Shown one piece after another: positions 26,001 to 38,134 of a stretch of 64,000 nucleotides of DNA; the stretch's first letter is position 1, and each line of letters opens with the position of its first letter. This stretch comes from Toxotes chatareus (lineage: Eukaryota > Chordata > Actinopteri > Toxotidae). A program made the position numbers and the translations under genes. Where the stretch lies: NCBI GenBank assembly GCA_016801885.1, contig CM028896.1, positions 3,038,001-3,102,000 of the forward strand, given 5' to 3'. The notes beneath the pieces are model-generated. The model had not been told where the DNA came from. It worked only from the letters and a program-made list of their open reading frames with translations, and searched no databases.

Positions 26001-28550
26001 CAGGCTTCCTGCTAACATCTGTTCAGGGACAAATATGAGCGTTCTAGGCAAATGCATTGTCAAGTATTTCCCTAGAGCCATGGTAAATCTGCAGTTGCGT
26101 TGAAAACTTTAAAGAAAAATGTCCGTCTAAATCTGCCTTGATCTGTTTTGACACCAGAACTGGGGATTTTTATCACAGTTTACCAAATTAAACCTTTAAA
26201 ATGAAGCTTCTTGCCTTGTTTCCACTGTTTTGTGTTGACGCACCCAATATCAGTAAATGGAACAACAAATGCTTCCCTATCTGGGTCATCCATTTACATA
26301 CAGACAAAAAAGAGACAGGGAAGAGAAAGGGAGAGAGAGAGAGAGCGAAGGAAAACAGGGAAAGATAACTGAAAATTATTCATTTGAAAGTCTTAGAGTA
26401 GAATGAAAAGAACCTCAAAAGGGAAGTGAATTTTAAGTATGGTGCAGGATACTTCAGAGAGATTGATAATGTGCCTCCTAACTAGGTCAGACAAAGCAAC
26501 CCGTGACATCGGCAGACCTTAATGGTGGTCTTGGTGTAGCTGTTGGTCAGACTTCTAAGGCGCACACCATTTTAATAAATATGCAAGCAATTTAGTCTCA
26601 GATATCCAGTCCTAACAAATTAACAACATCGGCGCTTCTACCCTTGTTTATGCAATGTGACACAAGGGAAAAGAGCCTTTTTAAATGTCAAGAGTGGTTA
26701 TATATTTTTCAGGAGGTGAGTTCTATACTGTGAGAAGAGCTAAATGTTTACATATTTCCAGTATCTCATTATCTTTTATTTAAAAGTTTGAATCTAAAGA
26801 TTATCTAGAGTGTAATTGAACGTCCTTTATAAAACCTAAAAAAAACAAAAAACAAAGTGAGCCATGTAAAGGTTTACAGATTCTATGAAGTTTATTGCCT
26901 TTGCGATGGTCTTTTTATTAAAACTTAATGGATTTGACTGGCCGGGACAAATCTCAGAGGTTTTTGTGTTTCTAAAGATTCTCTTTTTAAACTCTCTTCC
27001 ACCTTTCTCTGCCTTCCACCACCCTGCCTGAATCACTCCACTCTGAATTACTGTATTTCTGTTTTATAGTCTTTTCTGCGCATCCCTCTATGCAAGTGCT
27101 CTGGCGTTTGTCCCCATATAATGTCTAAAAGGCAGCATTCCAAGTCCTATTGTGTAAAGCATTGGTGTGCATTGCTGAACTAATGGCTTTTAAGATGTCA
27201 AAGGGAAATGTAGCACACAGAAAAAGAAAACTCCTTGCCCTGTGTGAGTTTTCATCTAAAATTGGTTCCTGTGCACTGTGCACTCGGACAGCTGCCATCC
27301 ATTCTGCAAGAGACCTTTTCTCTACTCTCTCAAAGAATGGTTAACAGCAGCAGGCAGCAATGACAATTCAAGTGGATGCATATTAAATCTGTTAATGTTC
27401 ACACCGCCTCGTGAACTTAAAAGCATGGCACACAAAAGATGTCCGCGTATCTAGTTGATTGTGTTTTTGCAGCGTGCATTTCTGCATTTTACACTCAGCT
27501 GTGGCTCTTTCTGGTGTGTGAAGAGTGTTCTGCTGTCCATGAAAATGTGGCAGTGGGATGGATCCGATCCCATTATCTTCACTGCGGCTTGTAAAAACAC
27601 CGTCCGGCCTGCTCTCAGGTGAACACATCCGCTACAGTACCACCCATCAGCTTATACAATGCTACTTTGCTCCAGCAGTCTTTTACCTGGCAAATGAAGG
27701 GCTGTGTGAGTTTTATCAGCACTGCAATGCTCCCTCCGAAGGCTTCCTCTCAGGAAATGGAGGAGGAAGTGAGGGGTTGTGCACCGTCAGTTATCAGATA
27801 TACAGTAGTTGCTCTGGGATATTACTCGCTGATAGATTGCGAATAAGACATCTGCCAAAATGCTCGGAGAGTCACTTCTCGCATAGGTGCTTCACAGGAG
27901 AGCAGACACTATTTGATTCCAAGATTGGAAATGCTAGAAGTTGCAATTGTTCTGGTTCTTATCGGTGGAACATAGTGAAATTGCATGCAGCCATACTCCC
28001 CCCCACCCCCCTACCCAATTTGCCAAGCCATGTGGGTTAAGAGGATGTGTAACCAACAGAAGAGGACAAGTCTACTGTATCCACAACACTTGCACCGACA
28101 CATCTGACAGGTGCTAAAATGAGACATAAGGGCCTGTAAAACCCAGACACGGAGGGCAAGGGAGCTGAGGAGCTGCAGATTCTGAGAGGGGAGACAGACA
28201 GAGTGCTGTCTGAGGCCACAACCCCAACAGCATCACTATGTTCCATTTGTCTTCATGGATGTGACAGTCCTTAATTATTTCCAGGGAGGCTGAATGATTT
28301 GTATTTCAGTCAATGAGCTACGGGCCTTTTCTTCATCTAGTGTTAATGATTTAACTAAGTGCCTCTCATGTGCTTTATCTGCTTATGAATTCTGTTAACC
28401 ATATTTTTAAGCCCAGCATATTCTCACTGATAGCTATATGATTCTCTGGCTTCTTTTTAATTATCATTATCATTATAGAATAAGGTAATTGTATTGCTAC
28501 TGATGCTATTGCCATGACTGGCTTCATCACGTGGTCCAGTGGCTTTACTG

Positions 28551-28567
28551 TTTTTTTTTTTTTTTTA
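28551..28567. repeat. Poly-T tract
   Basis: About 17 T. A second run lies at about 28673-28690. Confidence 0.85.
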
Positions 28568-30299
28568 AAGAGATGTCCTTTAGTTGACAATATGCTAATG
28601 AAGTTCCATTCTTTTTGAAAATCAACCTGCAGGCTTTGAAGCTCTGCTTCTTGCTCCATTTCGTGTTCTTTGTTTTTTTTTTTTTTTTTTGCTTTGTATG
28701 TTGGTGAAATCTTTCCCGAAGCCCTTTTTTCTCCACTCTTTTCTCCTCCTATTTCCCAAGACGTTGCAGCTGTAAATAGATTTACCTTTCCCCATAGCAA
28801 AGTCCCTCCTGCATATGTTTTTCCTCCACAATCAAGCCTTTCATCCCTGACTATCTGACTCTTTCTTCTTAACTTGAGACTAAACTGAGGGGACAGATTG
28901 ATTCAAGGTGTCACGTTAATAACAGCTCCCCTCTAGCATCTCAATGTTGCCATTAAGTTTGGTTCCATTTATATTTCCACACCATTATGCGGTGAAGCCT
29001 GTCGTATTGTTTTATCTGTGCCCAGTCAACTGTGTAGTTCCCTCTATTTCATTAGAAAACAACATAAACAACCCAAAAATATGTTCAGATCACCAAATGT
29101 GCATGCACAAAATGGCAATGTATGAAAATAGACTGTTTAAAAAAAAAACTATTAGAACACTCTGGCATTATTAGTGTCTCACTAAGCTGACAGTGTTACC
29201 TCTCTATTCCTAACATTTAAATCTCCCTGCCATATGACAGCAAACAATGTAGGAGTGGCTTCCAAAATCCCCAGTAATCCATCTTCTTGGTGATTACCAC
29301 AAGAACTGGCTGTTAACTGCTTGTGACAGCCAACATGAAACACTGAGACAGATGTCATAAGTTATTGTCGTTGGCAGTCAAGAGGCATTATGCAACTTTA
29401 ATGATGACTTACATCAAGCTTCACAAAGCCTCGTTGGCTCCAAATGAGGATGCTGTGTCGCTCGCGGTGTAATGTCTCTCCAGCCCAAATACACCATCCA
29501 AGTCTGTGAGCTGCAACTAGAAGAGCATCGTTTCCAAAAGACTTACTGGAGCATGGCCTCGAGCCACCTTGAACTATACCACTGCTCCTCAACTAACTCA
29601 AATGGAGGTCATTTCACAGAGCGAAGTTACTGTAAGCACAATGGATGTACTCAGTCTGCAGTAATGGCCCGAGGAGTCCGAGAGCATAAATGAGGCCCGG
29701 GATATTATATTTCAATCTCTCCCTCTTCCTCCTCTCGCTGTCGTTTGTGCTCACGTGCACAACATGCTATCTTTCTCGATCTCTCTTTCTCTCTCCAGGT
29801 TTGGTTCTTAGAACAATTTACAGCGATGGTGGCAGAAGTCCACAGATTGCAACTCCTACTCGCATCCCTCAGCTCGTTAACGTTAAGACAGTCTAGTTCC
29901 TGTTCCAGCTTCACTCTCCCTCACCAACATGTCCCTAACTCTTGCTCAGTGCCTATTTTCAACCCCATTTCCCACACTTAAATCTTTCTCTGTAGGACTA
30001 GCATGTCCCACTGTCTCAAATTAGCCTCAGTTACCCCCAGCCCCGTTACGTGCAGAATCACGGAAACCCACTCATCACCAAATGTTTTCATTTGCTGCAT
30101 GTGTTGACAGACCGGAGACATAATCCTCTGCCCAACACATCAGGCTGCTGATACATGTGGGCGGTGATGGGGTTAGGTCTGGACGGGAGGACACGACGAG
30201 GGGAGAAAGGTGTGGTGTGGGGATTCTCTTTGAGGATGATCTGGCTTCTGAACTTAGTGAAAAAAATATTATTTGCCAAAGACCACCAAAGTGTAATGT

Positions 30300-30475
30300 G
30301 CAGCCTTAATGAATGGGAATAGCAAATGAGGGACTGGCATATACAAACACGGGCTGTCTGAATAATTCCATTAGAAAACAGTCAATGTTCATTTGGGCCG
30401 TAATTAGGCCCCCTCTCCCAGAGACATGCTGGCCTGATTGATAGTCAAACTGCAGGAGATTGTGTTTACTTTTTC
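30300..30475. promoter_or_regulatory. Candidate conserved non-coding element with homeodomain sites
   Basis: A non-repetitive block with a TAATTA core at 30401-30406 inside an imperfect palindrome (GGGCCGTAATTAGGCCC), plus a TGATTGAT site near 30436. Its texture resembles vertebrate developmental enhancers. Conservation is not tested. Confidence 0.25.
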
Positions 30476-31089
30476 ATCCTATCTAGTTAGGAATTCTTCC
30501 TACGTCTCATGTCTCATGTTCTCTCTTTCATCCCTCTCCCCCAAACCCCCATATAGCTCATGAATAAACCAACAGAATGGCCGGAGGTTGATTCTTGGAA
30601 ACAGGAAACACAATTATTGTAAACTCTAGGTACACCTCTCTGAAGGGAGAATGAGGGCAATAACAGATGCATTTAATCACTATGGGTATGTGCATGGATG
30701 TTTTGTTTGTATGGTTGCTTTAAAACCACCATTATAAATGTCATATGTCTGTCATTGCCCTCAAAAATGTCTCACTTGCTCTTTTCAAAACATTTAAATA
30801 TTTGAAAATCTTTTCCCGGTGTGAAGCATTTTAAACACAATCCCCAAAGTATTTTAGTTATCTCTTTCAATTCTGCTTTAGTGAAAAATGTTTGCTTTTT
30901 CCATGGTATCATATTTTATCTGAGAGAGAAGAGGTATGGCATCATGGTGTCATCATGATCCTTGAAATCTTTAGCCTTAGGGCAGCACATGGTACTTGCT
31001 GTGTTGCAGAGTTTTTGCAGAGGGGGAGTGTGCCTTCCAGTGCAGCGTTTTGTGCAGTTAACATACGACACATTGCTTGAGACCAGGGT

Positions 31090-31130
31090 TCTTATTTATT
31101 TATTTATTCATTCATTCATTCATTCATTCA
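31090..31130. repeat. TTTA/TTCA microsatellite
   Basis: Tetranucleotide array in which TTTA units change to TTCA units. Confidence 0.9.
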
Positions 31131-31842
31131 GTTTTCTTTTTTGGCACCAAGTAGGTGGTACAGAGTTTATGGCTATATTGGATGGTGCTGTTCTCATAGT
31201 TCAACTAATAATGATTCCACTTTTGTGAGTACCCAACCGATCCTTAAAGTTCTATTAGATCCTGATTGCATCCGGTTGTAAGGTGAGTCAGTCAGTGGAA
31301 ATCAAGTGATTGTAACAAGCTGCTGTTTGCCTTGCTTGGGTGTATTTTTGAAAATCCATCCATCTTGCTTTTGAATGGTCTAACTTTTTTCATCCGCTTG
31401 CCATTTCCTGGATTCCTACCATTTTCCCCCCGTCATGCAAGAAAAGGGACCCAAAAATAAAAGGATAATATAGCGTACTATGCTTTTCTTTGACTGTTCC
31501 ACCACCAAATTGCCTGTGAATTTTTTTAAGTGCCCACGACAGCAGTTTTATTTTCTTTATTGTTCGCTCCTGAGGCCACACTGATGAAAAAGGCAGCCTG
31601 CATGATCCAATGGTAGCATGCTCACCCTGGCAGCCATGTGTGCTCTTGCTATCGGAGTGTGCTGGCAGCGCCTGCAGTAATGACTTAATATCAGTCCTCC
31701 CATGGCGGAGCAGATGAGAGCACAGGTGTGCTGATTGTCCCCTGTCACATGGCACTGCAGGGCCCACACACTCCACACACGCCATTCTCCATTAGTTAAC
31801 CCACCACTGGGCCATTAATATACAGACTGACATTCTGACATT

Positions 31843-31844
<2 letters not shown>

Positions 31845-31879
<35 letters not shown>

Positions 31880-31903
31880 TCACACACGTATACATATATA
31901 TAC

Positions 31904-31987
<84 letters not shown>

Positions 31988-32006
31988 CACACGCACACAC
32001 ACACAC
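31845..32006. repeat. Large compound TA/CA microsatellite
   Basis: About 160 bases of almost unbroken purine/pyrimidine alternation: two long TA blocks, a CACACACG island between them, and a closing CA/CG block. It could extrude cruciforms or form Z-DNA and is likely unstable and hard to assemble. Tyr/Ile repeats read from it are artefacts. Confidence 0.95.
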
Positions 32007-32586
32007 CTTATTTACTATATGTGCTTGCTCAGGCCTCATTCCTCTCCTGCAGTAGCTCCTCCCGGCTGCTGAAGAGCGTGGAAACATGTCTCAAAATTCT
32101 ACCATCAGGAGAAGGCTGTAGCCTTCTTTATCTTTTTCGCTGGCTTTCACTCTCCCTCCTTCTGTCTCTTTCTCTCTCCTCTCTGTCTCTCTCTCTCTCA
32201 CACGCCCACGCTCGTACATGTGCCTACATAACCACATTGTCTTGCACAAACACAGTAGGGGAGAGGAGAGGGGAATGGTGATGACTAGTGATGGGAATGT
32301 GCTTTGGCTTGAATCTCATCCGAAGCCGCCCCAGCTGCCCCAAACGAGGCAGACGGACCCAGCTGCTATCACAGCCGCGCATGCATGACTCTGTCAACAG
32401 GTCAGGGTGCTTCGCTGCCTGCACTTTGTTCTTCCTCACAAACTGCAGCAGCTTTTGTGCTTTAAGACCAAGCTAAATTTAATCTCATTTCAGCCCTGCT
32501 CTGTTCTGATCTACTCAGCCTGAAACCAAAGTCAACAAAATTTAGTTACATGTTTTGTGGTCAACTCCAAATGGAAGGAATAGCCG

Positions 32587-32628
<42 letters not shown>
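32587..32628. repeat. GT/AT compound microsatellite
   Basis: About ten GT units followed by about ten AT units. Confidence 0.9.
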
Positions 32629-34204
32629 GGTGCATTTCAAAGATGCTACATCATTCATCACATCAAGTTTACAAGTACAATTCCAGTCTCTTCCAACTTG
32701 CGCCTTATTTTAGTGGTTTTGGCCATTATTTCTTTCACACTGTGTAAGACACCATGTTCCCAGATCTCAGCAGTTACTTTTGTGAGTAGAGTGTTATCAT
32801 AACTGATGAAGGAGACAGCCAAATCTATCATAATAAGCCTTAAGATTTAATAAACTAGAATTATCCTTTGAAGCGCTTCATTTAACACAGCTGTGGCACA
32901 CTGCAGGTGAGAGATGCAAAGTTAAAGTGACAAGGCACAGGCAGACACTTCTTCGCTGCAATCTCAACAGTATATTTTTGCATTTTCAAAAGTCCATAAC
33001 CTGTCACAGAAGTTAAAATAAAGCAACAAAACATTGGAAAGCTGATTTGACTAGCTGCCACAGGGTATAAGTCAATTATACCTTGTAACATATGACTCAA
33101 AAATTACAGATGAACCAAAGCAGTAATGCGTCAGAACAGGGATGTGTCATTTGGGTAATTATACAGCTGAGAGTATCATCCTCCTTGGAAACAAATATAT
33201 GTCGTACTCTATACATGCTTACATGCCTCCATTTGTACTGCAGCTACAGTATGTTGGTCTCAGCTGACAGTTCGGAGAAAACATGTCAAGGCAGTTTGAC
33301 TCACTGCTGGACACCAAAGCCCTTGCTGTGTTTGAAAACAAAAACTGACTCTTGCACTGTGTTTCTCAGAAAAAAAAAAAAAAATAATTCTACAAATGAA
33401 CTAGAGAAGAAAAGCAAAATGAGACCATTTTGGATATGAGCAAGAAGATGGATTAAACTAATCATAACTGACTTTAGCTGTTAAGTCGTAGTTTTTTGTT
33501 TTGCAGATCATAATAATCTCTTACAGATTGTGAGTGGGTTATGAAGAGCTGTTTCTAAGTAGAGTTGTTTAAACCAAAATAAAATGGTTTTAATCATAAC
33601 TGATAGTTAGAAAATAATGAATTTATAGTAAGATGAGCACCATAAGACAATGTCGTGACTAGTTAAATGTCTGCATGATGCCAGTGTAAAAGCAGCAAAA
33701 GGTCAGCGTTAACGTATTTTAGAACAATTTCTGACTTTGATCTTCTTGTAACATCTTAAAGAGCTCTCTGCAGGGCTATTGATATTTTAGTATGTGTTTG
33801 AAGTAATTTGCACTGTCAAGATTATTTTGTAAGTGGCAAATTTAGCCCATCACAAGCAGTGACTCATTCAGGTAGCCGAATATGTTCAAAGCAGTTGATA
33901 TACAGTTCTGAGAATTGTACTTGCAGCGGTTACTTTGATGTTACACAAGGCCTATTAGACCAAATACATTTCAAAAAGAGACCCATAGTTCCGTTTTATT
34001 GTGAGGCGATCTGTAGCAGCCACAGCCGCAGCCATGACAGCAGCAAAGGTGATGCAGTATAAACATATAAACAGTGACAACAGTGACAAAATCCATGTTA
34101 TGAGGAAGAGGTGGGGGCGAATGGAGGGATCAACAAAACATGGGAAAACACCTTTTGTTTCCTGTTTGAAAGTGGTAGTCAGCTTTATTTCTTTTATCCA
34201 TAAC

Positions 34205-34420
34205 TGATCCATAACCTCAACTGCATGTTTATTATTGTAACCCTGATGATGAGGGACCTTTAACCTCAAGAAAGTGGTTATTTTAACCCAAACCATGACC
34301 TTTTCCTAAACCTACCCAAACCACGATCGTTTCAATAAACTTAATCACGTATTCATACACAATCCACTGGCAGTGCACTCCATGTGTTTACTGTTGTAAC
34401 CACGACAACAAATGATCTCC
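34205..34420. repeat. Internally repeated segment, probably a dispersed fish repeat
   Basis: The motif CATG-TTTA-TTGTAACC-GA-GA occurs at about 34225-34260 and again near 34380-34415, roughly 155 bases apart. Between them lies a stretch with AACCCAAACCATGACC and TTTTCCTAAACC. Similar sequence is common as a dispersed repeat in percomorph fish, from memory. It has no coding potential. Confidence 0.4.
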
Positions 34421-34424
34421 TGCC

Positions 34425-37400
34425 ACAGGCATGCTATTTCAGGAGACGCTAATATGTGTCTTAAAAGAGGGTAGGGATGAATGACCTTTTTTGTTGTTCA
34501 GGTTGGAGGACTCACTGCACTGCTGCTGTAGCCTTATTAGACCATGTATGTAAATTTGATGTTGACTATTTGATTTAAAGGTTTGTTATTGATCAGTTTC
34601 ACTGCTTGTCACTTGCTTTGTGTGTTACAGGTACAATAAGCGAATTAACTGACTAAAAAGAGCCCAAATTCCTTAAAATCACTACATCTGTTCAAGCACT
34701 TCAAACATTACCTGTTAATTTGGCTGACCTTATGGCATGTTTAGTACCTCACAGCTTCACAAATGTACGATTCACATCTTTCATAGTAGAGCTGAGTGGA
34801 CTGTGGGCGTAGAATTAGAGGTGAGCTCAAAATATGAAAGACATTTGCATGGAGTTCATTATCTTTATTTATTATTAAGTTACATATTCAAAAATAGTAC
34901 CACAAAATCAATGAAACAAAGGCACTTTTTGTAACGCTATACACATACACACATCTGCCTGTATGTTGGCTCATATTTAGGAAAAATAATATTCAAATGT
35001 GAATATGATAGCTACTTTCACCTGCAGCAACCTTAAAAAAATCCTGAAAATCCAGGTTGCATTTACAGTGACATGCAGTATTTTTGGAAATATGCCTATT
35101 ATTCCTCATGGTTTGTAATTATAGAGAAGGGCTAAAAGAGCAGACTACATGTGTGATGCATGTGGAGTGCTCTACGGATACTCCTTATGTTCACTTGGCA
35201 TTAACACAAACAGGTTTAGTTCATCTCTCAAGAAGTTTGGTGCATTCACCACTAAATAGTTCACAGTACTAACACAGGAGTGTAATATCATGAAAGAAAG
35301 AATGGAACAGCTATACACATTATCCAGTCTATAATGTTTCCATGAAAGTAATGAGGATCCTATTTCATCTAGTATTTATTACCATTTTCTCTCTGTAGCT
35401 GGAGGGTATAAGTCTTCTTTTCCATCCAGCATAGAAAGTGTCTGTGAAAAAGCCCGTCGTTGGAGGGGTTCTCTGGAGCCACCATTTAGTGATCATTTTT
35501 TAGCTTGCAGCCATAAAGATCTTTAAAGACCTCTTAAAAGAAACATATCACTTCTGCATAAAAAATACAAAATCTAGAGAAAAGGAATGTGACATTAAAC
35601 CAGTTCCAACCCAATATCTTTGCAATTAAACATCCTCCCAGACAGGCTCGGACAAGGCCAGTGGGTGTGCGGTCATGGTTCAGTACTGATCCACTTTCCC
35701 TCCAGCAAGGGTACTGGGACCAAGTTAATTTAGATTTTTGCTTTGCAGACATGAGAAAAAAAATGGAACCAAGTTATCACCCCAATTCAAGGAGTTGGAA
35801 GAGGTATATCCAGGCTAAACCTCTCTCCTAGAAATTATATATAGTTACAGCTAATTTGCAACAATACAGTTTTGATGGAAATGTAATACTGCTACTTTTT
35901 TTTTTTTCAACATAATGTTAAAATGTAGTTGTTAAAGTTTCCCTGACTTCTTCTGATTATGTAGATACAGTACTTAGAAGTTCTCATTAGTCAACTTTTA
36001 AGTACTGTTTTGTTGTTGAAGTCAGACTAGATGGTATTTCAACCCAGGACACCGCTGTTTAGGTCCTGTCTCCTACCAGCAGTCAGTTTCTTTTAAGGTT
36101 AGCTCCAAGGGTGGCAGAGCGAAAAACACTCATAATTATGATCCATGTGACCTGTTCTGTAAGATACTGACCGACTACCTACTGTATTTTATCATCCATG
36201 TTTGATAACTTGTTTGAAACTTCTGTCTGTGCCTTTGTCTCTATTGTTTCCCTTTACATTGTGTGGAACACAATCCCCTACTTTGAAGGAACACATAAAC
36301 CTTATCTTTATTTTTGAAGGAAAATGATTGAGACAGTCTGTTTTCTCAGGGTGTAAGAAGATTGACTCAGATGACACACTCGCTTCATCAGACTAATTAC
36401 CCTTTCTCGCAACTATGCCACAGAGGGATTTGTAAGAACCCATGGGACATCAAAGACAAGCATCGTCTGCTCATCCCTATATCCCCTGTCTCTTTAATAT
36501 CCCTTCTTATAAAAACACTGGTCTGGCTTAATTGACTTGGCCCCATCCAGAGTAGCTCTTCCATATTACTGAAACCTAAGCTGCTTGTGAGTGTCATGAG
36601 GCAAACCAGCAAGACCCAGGGAGAAAATATTCTGCGACAGCTCCTCTCCCCTGAGCCCTTATTGTTCTTCAGCACCATTGGCTGAGAATGGAACATTTGG
36701 ATGATTAAAGGGATTTGGTGGCGCACTGTGTCATGTTCCTGTAATCTCCCAGATGATGGATTAGGGGTCTGCCCTGTCATACTCCCCTAATCTGGTCCTG
36801 GTGACGTCTGCTCGTGAGTCCTAGTTGCCTTGACACCCATGCCGCCTTCCCAGAGGCCTCTGCTGCCCTGAAGGAGAAGCAGCCGCAATTTGACCCACTC
36901 AGCCAGATTCCTCAACACAAGAGCATCATATGAGCGGCTTATAGACGAAGAATGCTTGGCGCTTATCTCTCTGCATTCCTAAATTGTAGCCATAATAGAG
37001 CAATTGTTAAATATGCTTTTTTCCCCTTATATCTATATATCACTTTTCTTAGAGATCAGGAAAAGGGGGGTAGTTATAAATAGAGCAAGAGAATTACTAT
37101 TCAGAATATTTTTAAACTCAAGGGAGTGTCACACTTGCCATCTGTCATAATACAAATTCTTACCTGACACCAATGATTTGGATGGATTGTCTCACGGGAT
37201 TTTGAATATGATAAAGCGGAATGATACTGAAATTAATAAGGTGAAATAGACAGATGTGAGCCTTGGCCTTTGCCTTTTAAGTGGCTGTCATCGCTTTTTG
37301 ACAGGCTTCATAAGGAGAAAGAAAGAGAATGAGAAAGAGAGAGAGAAATAGAAAAGGGACAGAGGGGATGAGGCAAGAGAATAGCTTTCCACTACTGCCG

Positions 37401-38050
37401 CCCCTAACAATAGCCCTGTCATTTCCCTCCAAAGAGCAGATGCCCAGGTTCCTGGTGGCATCTCTAGAGAGAATGTCAGGGGAGAAATAAATCTCTCAGC
37501 CAATTTATGTGAGGAAGGTGAACTTTTTGCTAGATTTCCATGGTAAAGGCAAGGAGGGAAAATCACTGACAGCTCTGAGTGGAGATTTTCTTTCTTCTTT
37601 CCTATAGTTGACATGGCATTTTTATTCATTGGACCTCCAGAATGCACTCTTGTGCAACGTGGGGGTGAAAGAGAGTCAAAAACAGTCCATGTGAAACTCC
37701 CCCGACAGCAGAATGGTAAAAAGTGAGAAATGTTTCTTTTTCCAAGAGAGCTCGGAGTCCTGCTGATCAGTTTGCTGCTTTTTTTTTTGAGGCAAGATCC
37801 CATTAGAGGCAAGCTGTAAATACTCATGCAAGTGGCTGAAAGAGCACATTGCATTACCTTTTTGCTGAACAAACATGTGACTCCCACACAGCTTTTTTTT
37901 TTTCATTACACACATCTGCAGTACATGTAATATTTGGCATTTACCTCAAGCAAGCAAAGTAACAAGAAAATCCAATGGCGAGCGGAAGCACTTAAATTAG
38001 CTGTAATGGTCTATTTTTGTTGCTCTTATTTTTTTTTTTTTCTTTCCTGG
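34425..38050. other. Intronic or non-coding stretch
   Basis: No gene seen. A purine-rich run at 37312-37370 keeps a long minus-strand frame open (about 199 codons to 37887), but that frame has no recognisable protein features. Confidence 0.65.
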
Positions 38051-38056
38051 AATATA

Positions 38057-38130
38057 CACCAATCAGCCACTGCATTAAATCTAGTTACTGGTAAACCAGT
38101 AGCTGGTTTTATTGCGGTGGCTGATCGGTG
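38057..38130. mobile_element. Short foldback MITE, Tc1/mariner-like
   Basis: A 74-bp near-palindrome. The left arm starts CACCAATCAGCCAC and the right arm ends GTGGCTGATCGGTG. The 35-bp arms match at 29 positions and flank a 4-base TAAA loop. TA dinucleotides lie just outside both ends (38055-38056 and 38131-38132), as expected for Tc1/mariner-type insertion. Terminal sequences like CACCGATCAGCCAC occur widely in fish genomes, from memory. There is no coding capacity. Confidence 0.65.
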
Positions 38131-38134
38131 TAGA

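Larger units (their letters stand above)
23160..34200. other. Intronic or non-coding stretch
   Basis: No gene seen. It is dominated by microsatellites and homopolymers (23.7, 24.8, 26.0, 28.6, 31.1, 31.9 and 32.6 kb) with unique AT-rich sequence between, plus a candidate regulatory block at 30.3 kb. Confidence 0.7.

Noticed and set aside
25961..26010. Splice acceptor at TTTAATTTCAG
   Set aside because: It is the edge of a TTTTA microsatellite; the following frame has no coding character.
27558..28040. 160-codon plus-strand frame as a gene
   Set aside because: There is no recognisable domain, no splice context, and intron-like composition.
31815..32087. Tyr/Ile-repeat protein on the minus strand
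   Set aside because: It is a direct translation of the TA microsatellite.
32286..32330. A second hAT end (TAGTGATGG)
   Set aside because: No matching CCATCACTA end or 8-bp duplication was found downstream.
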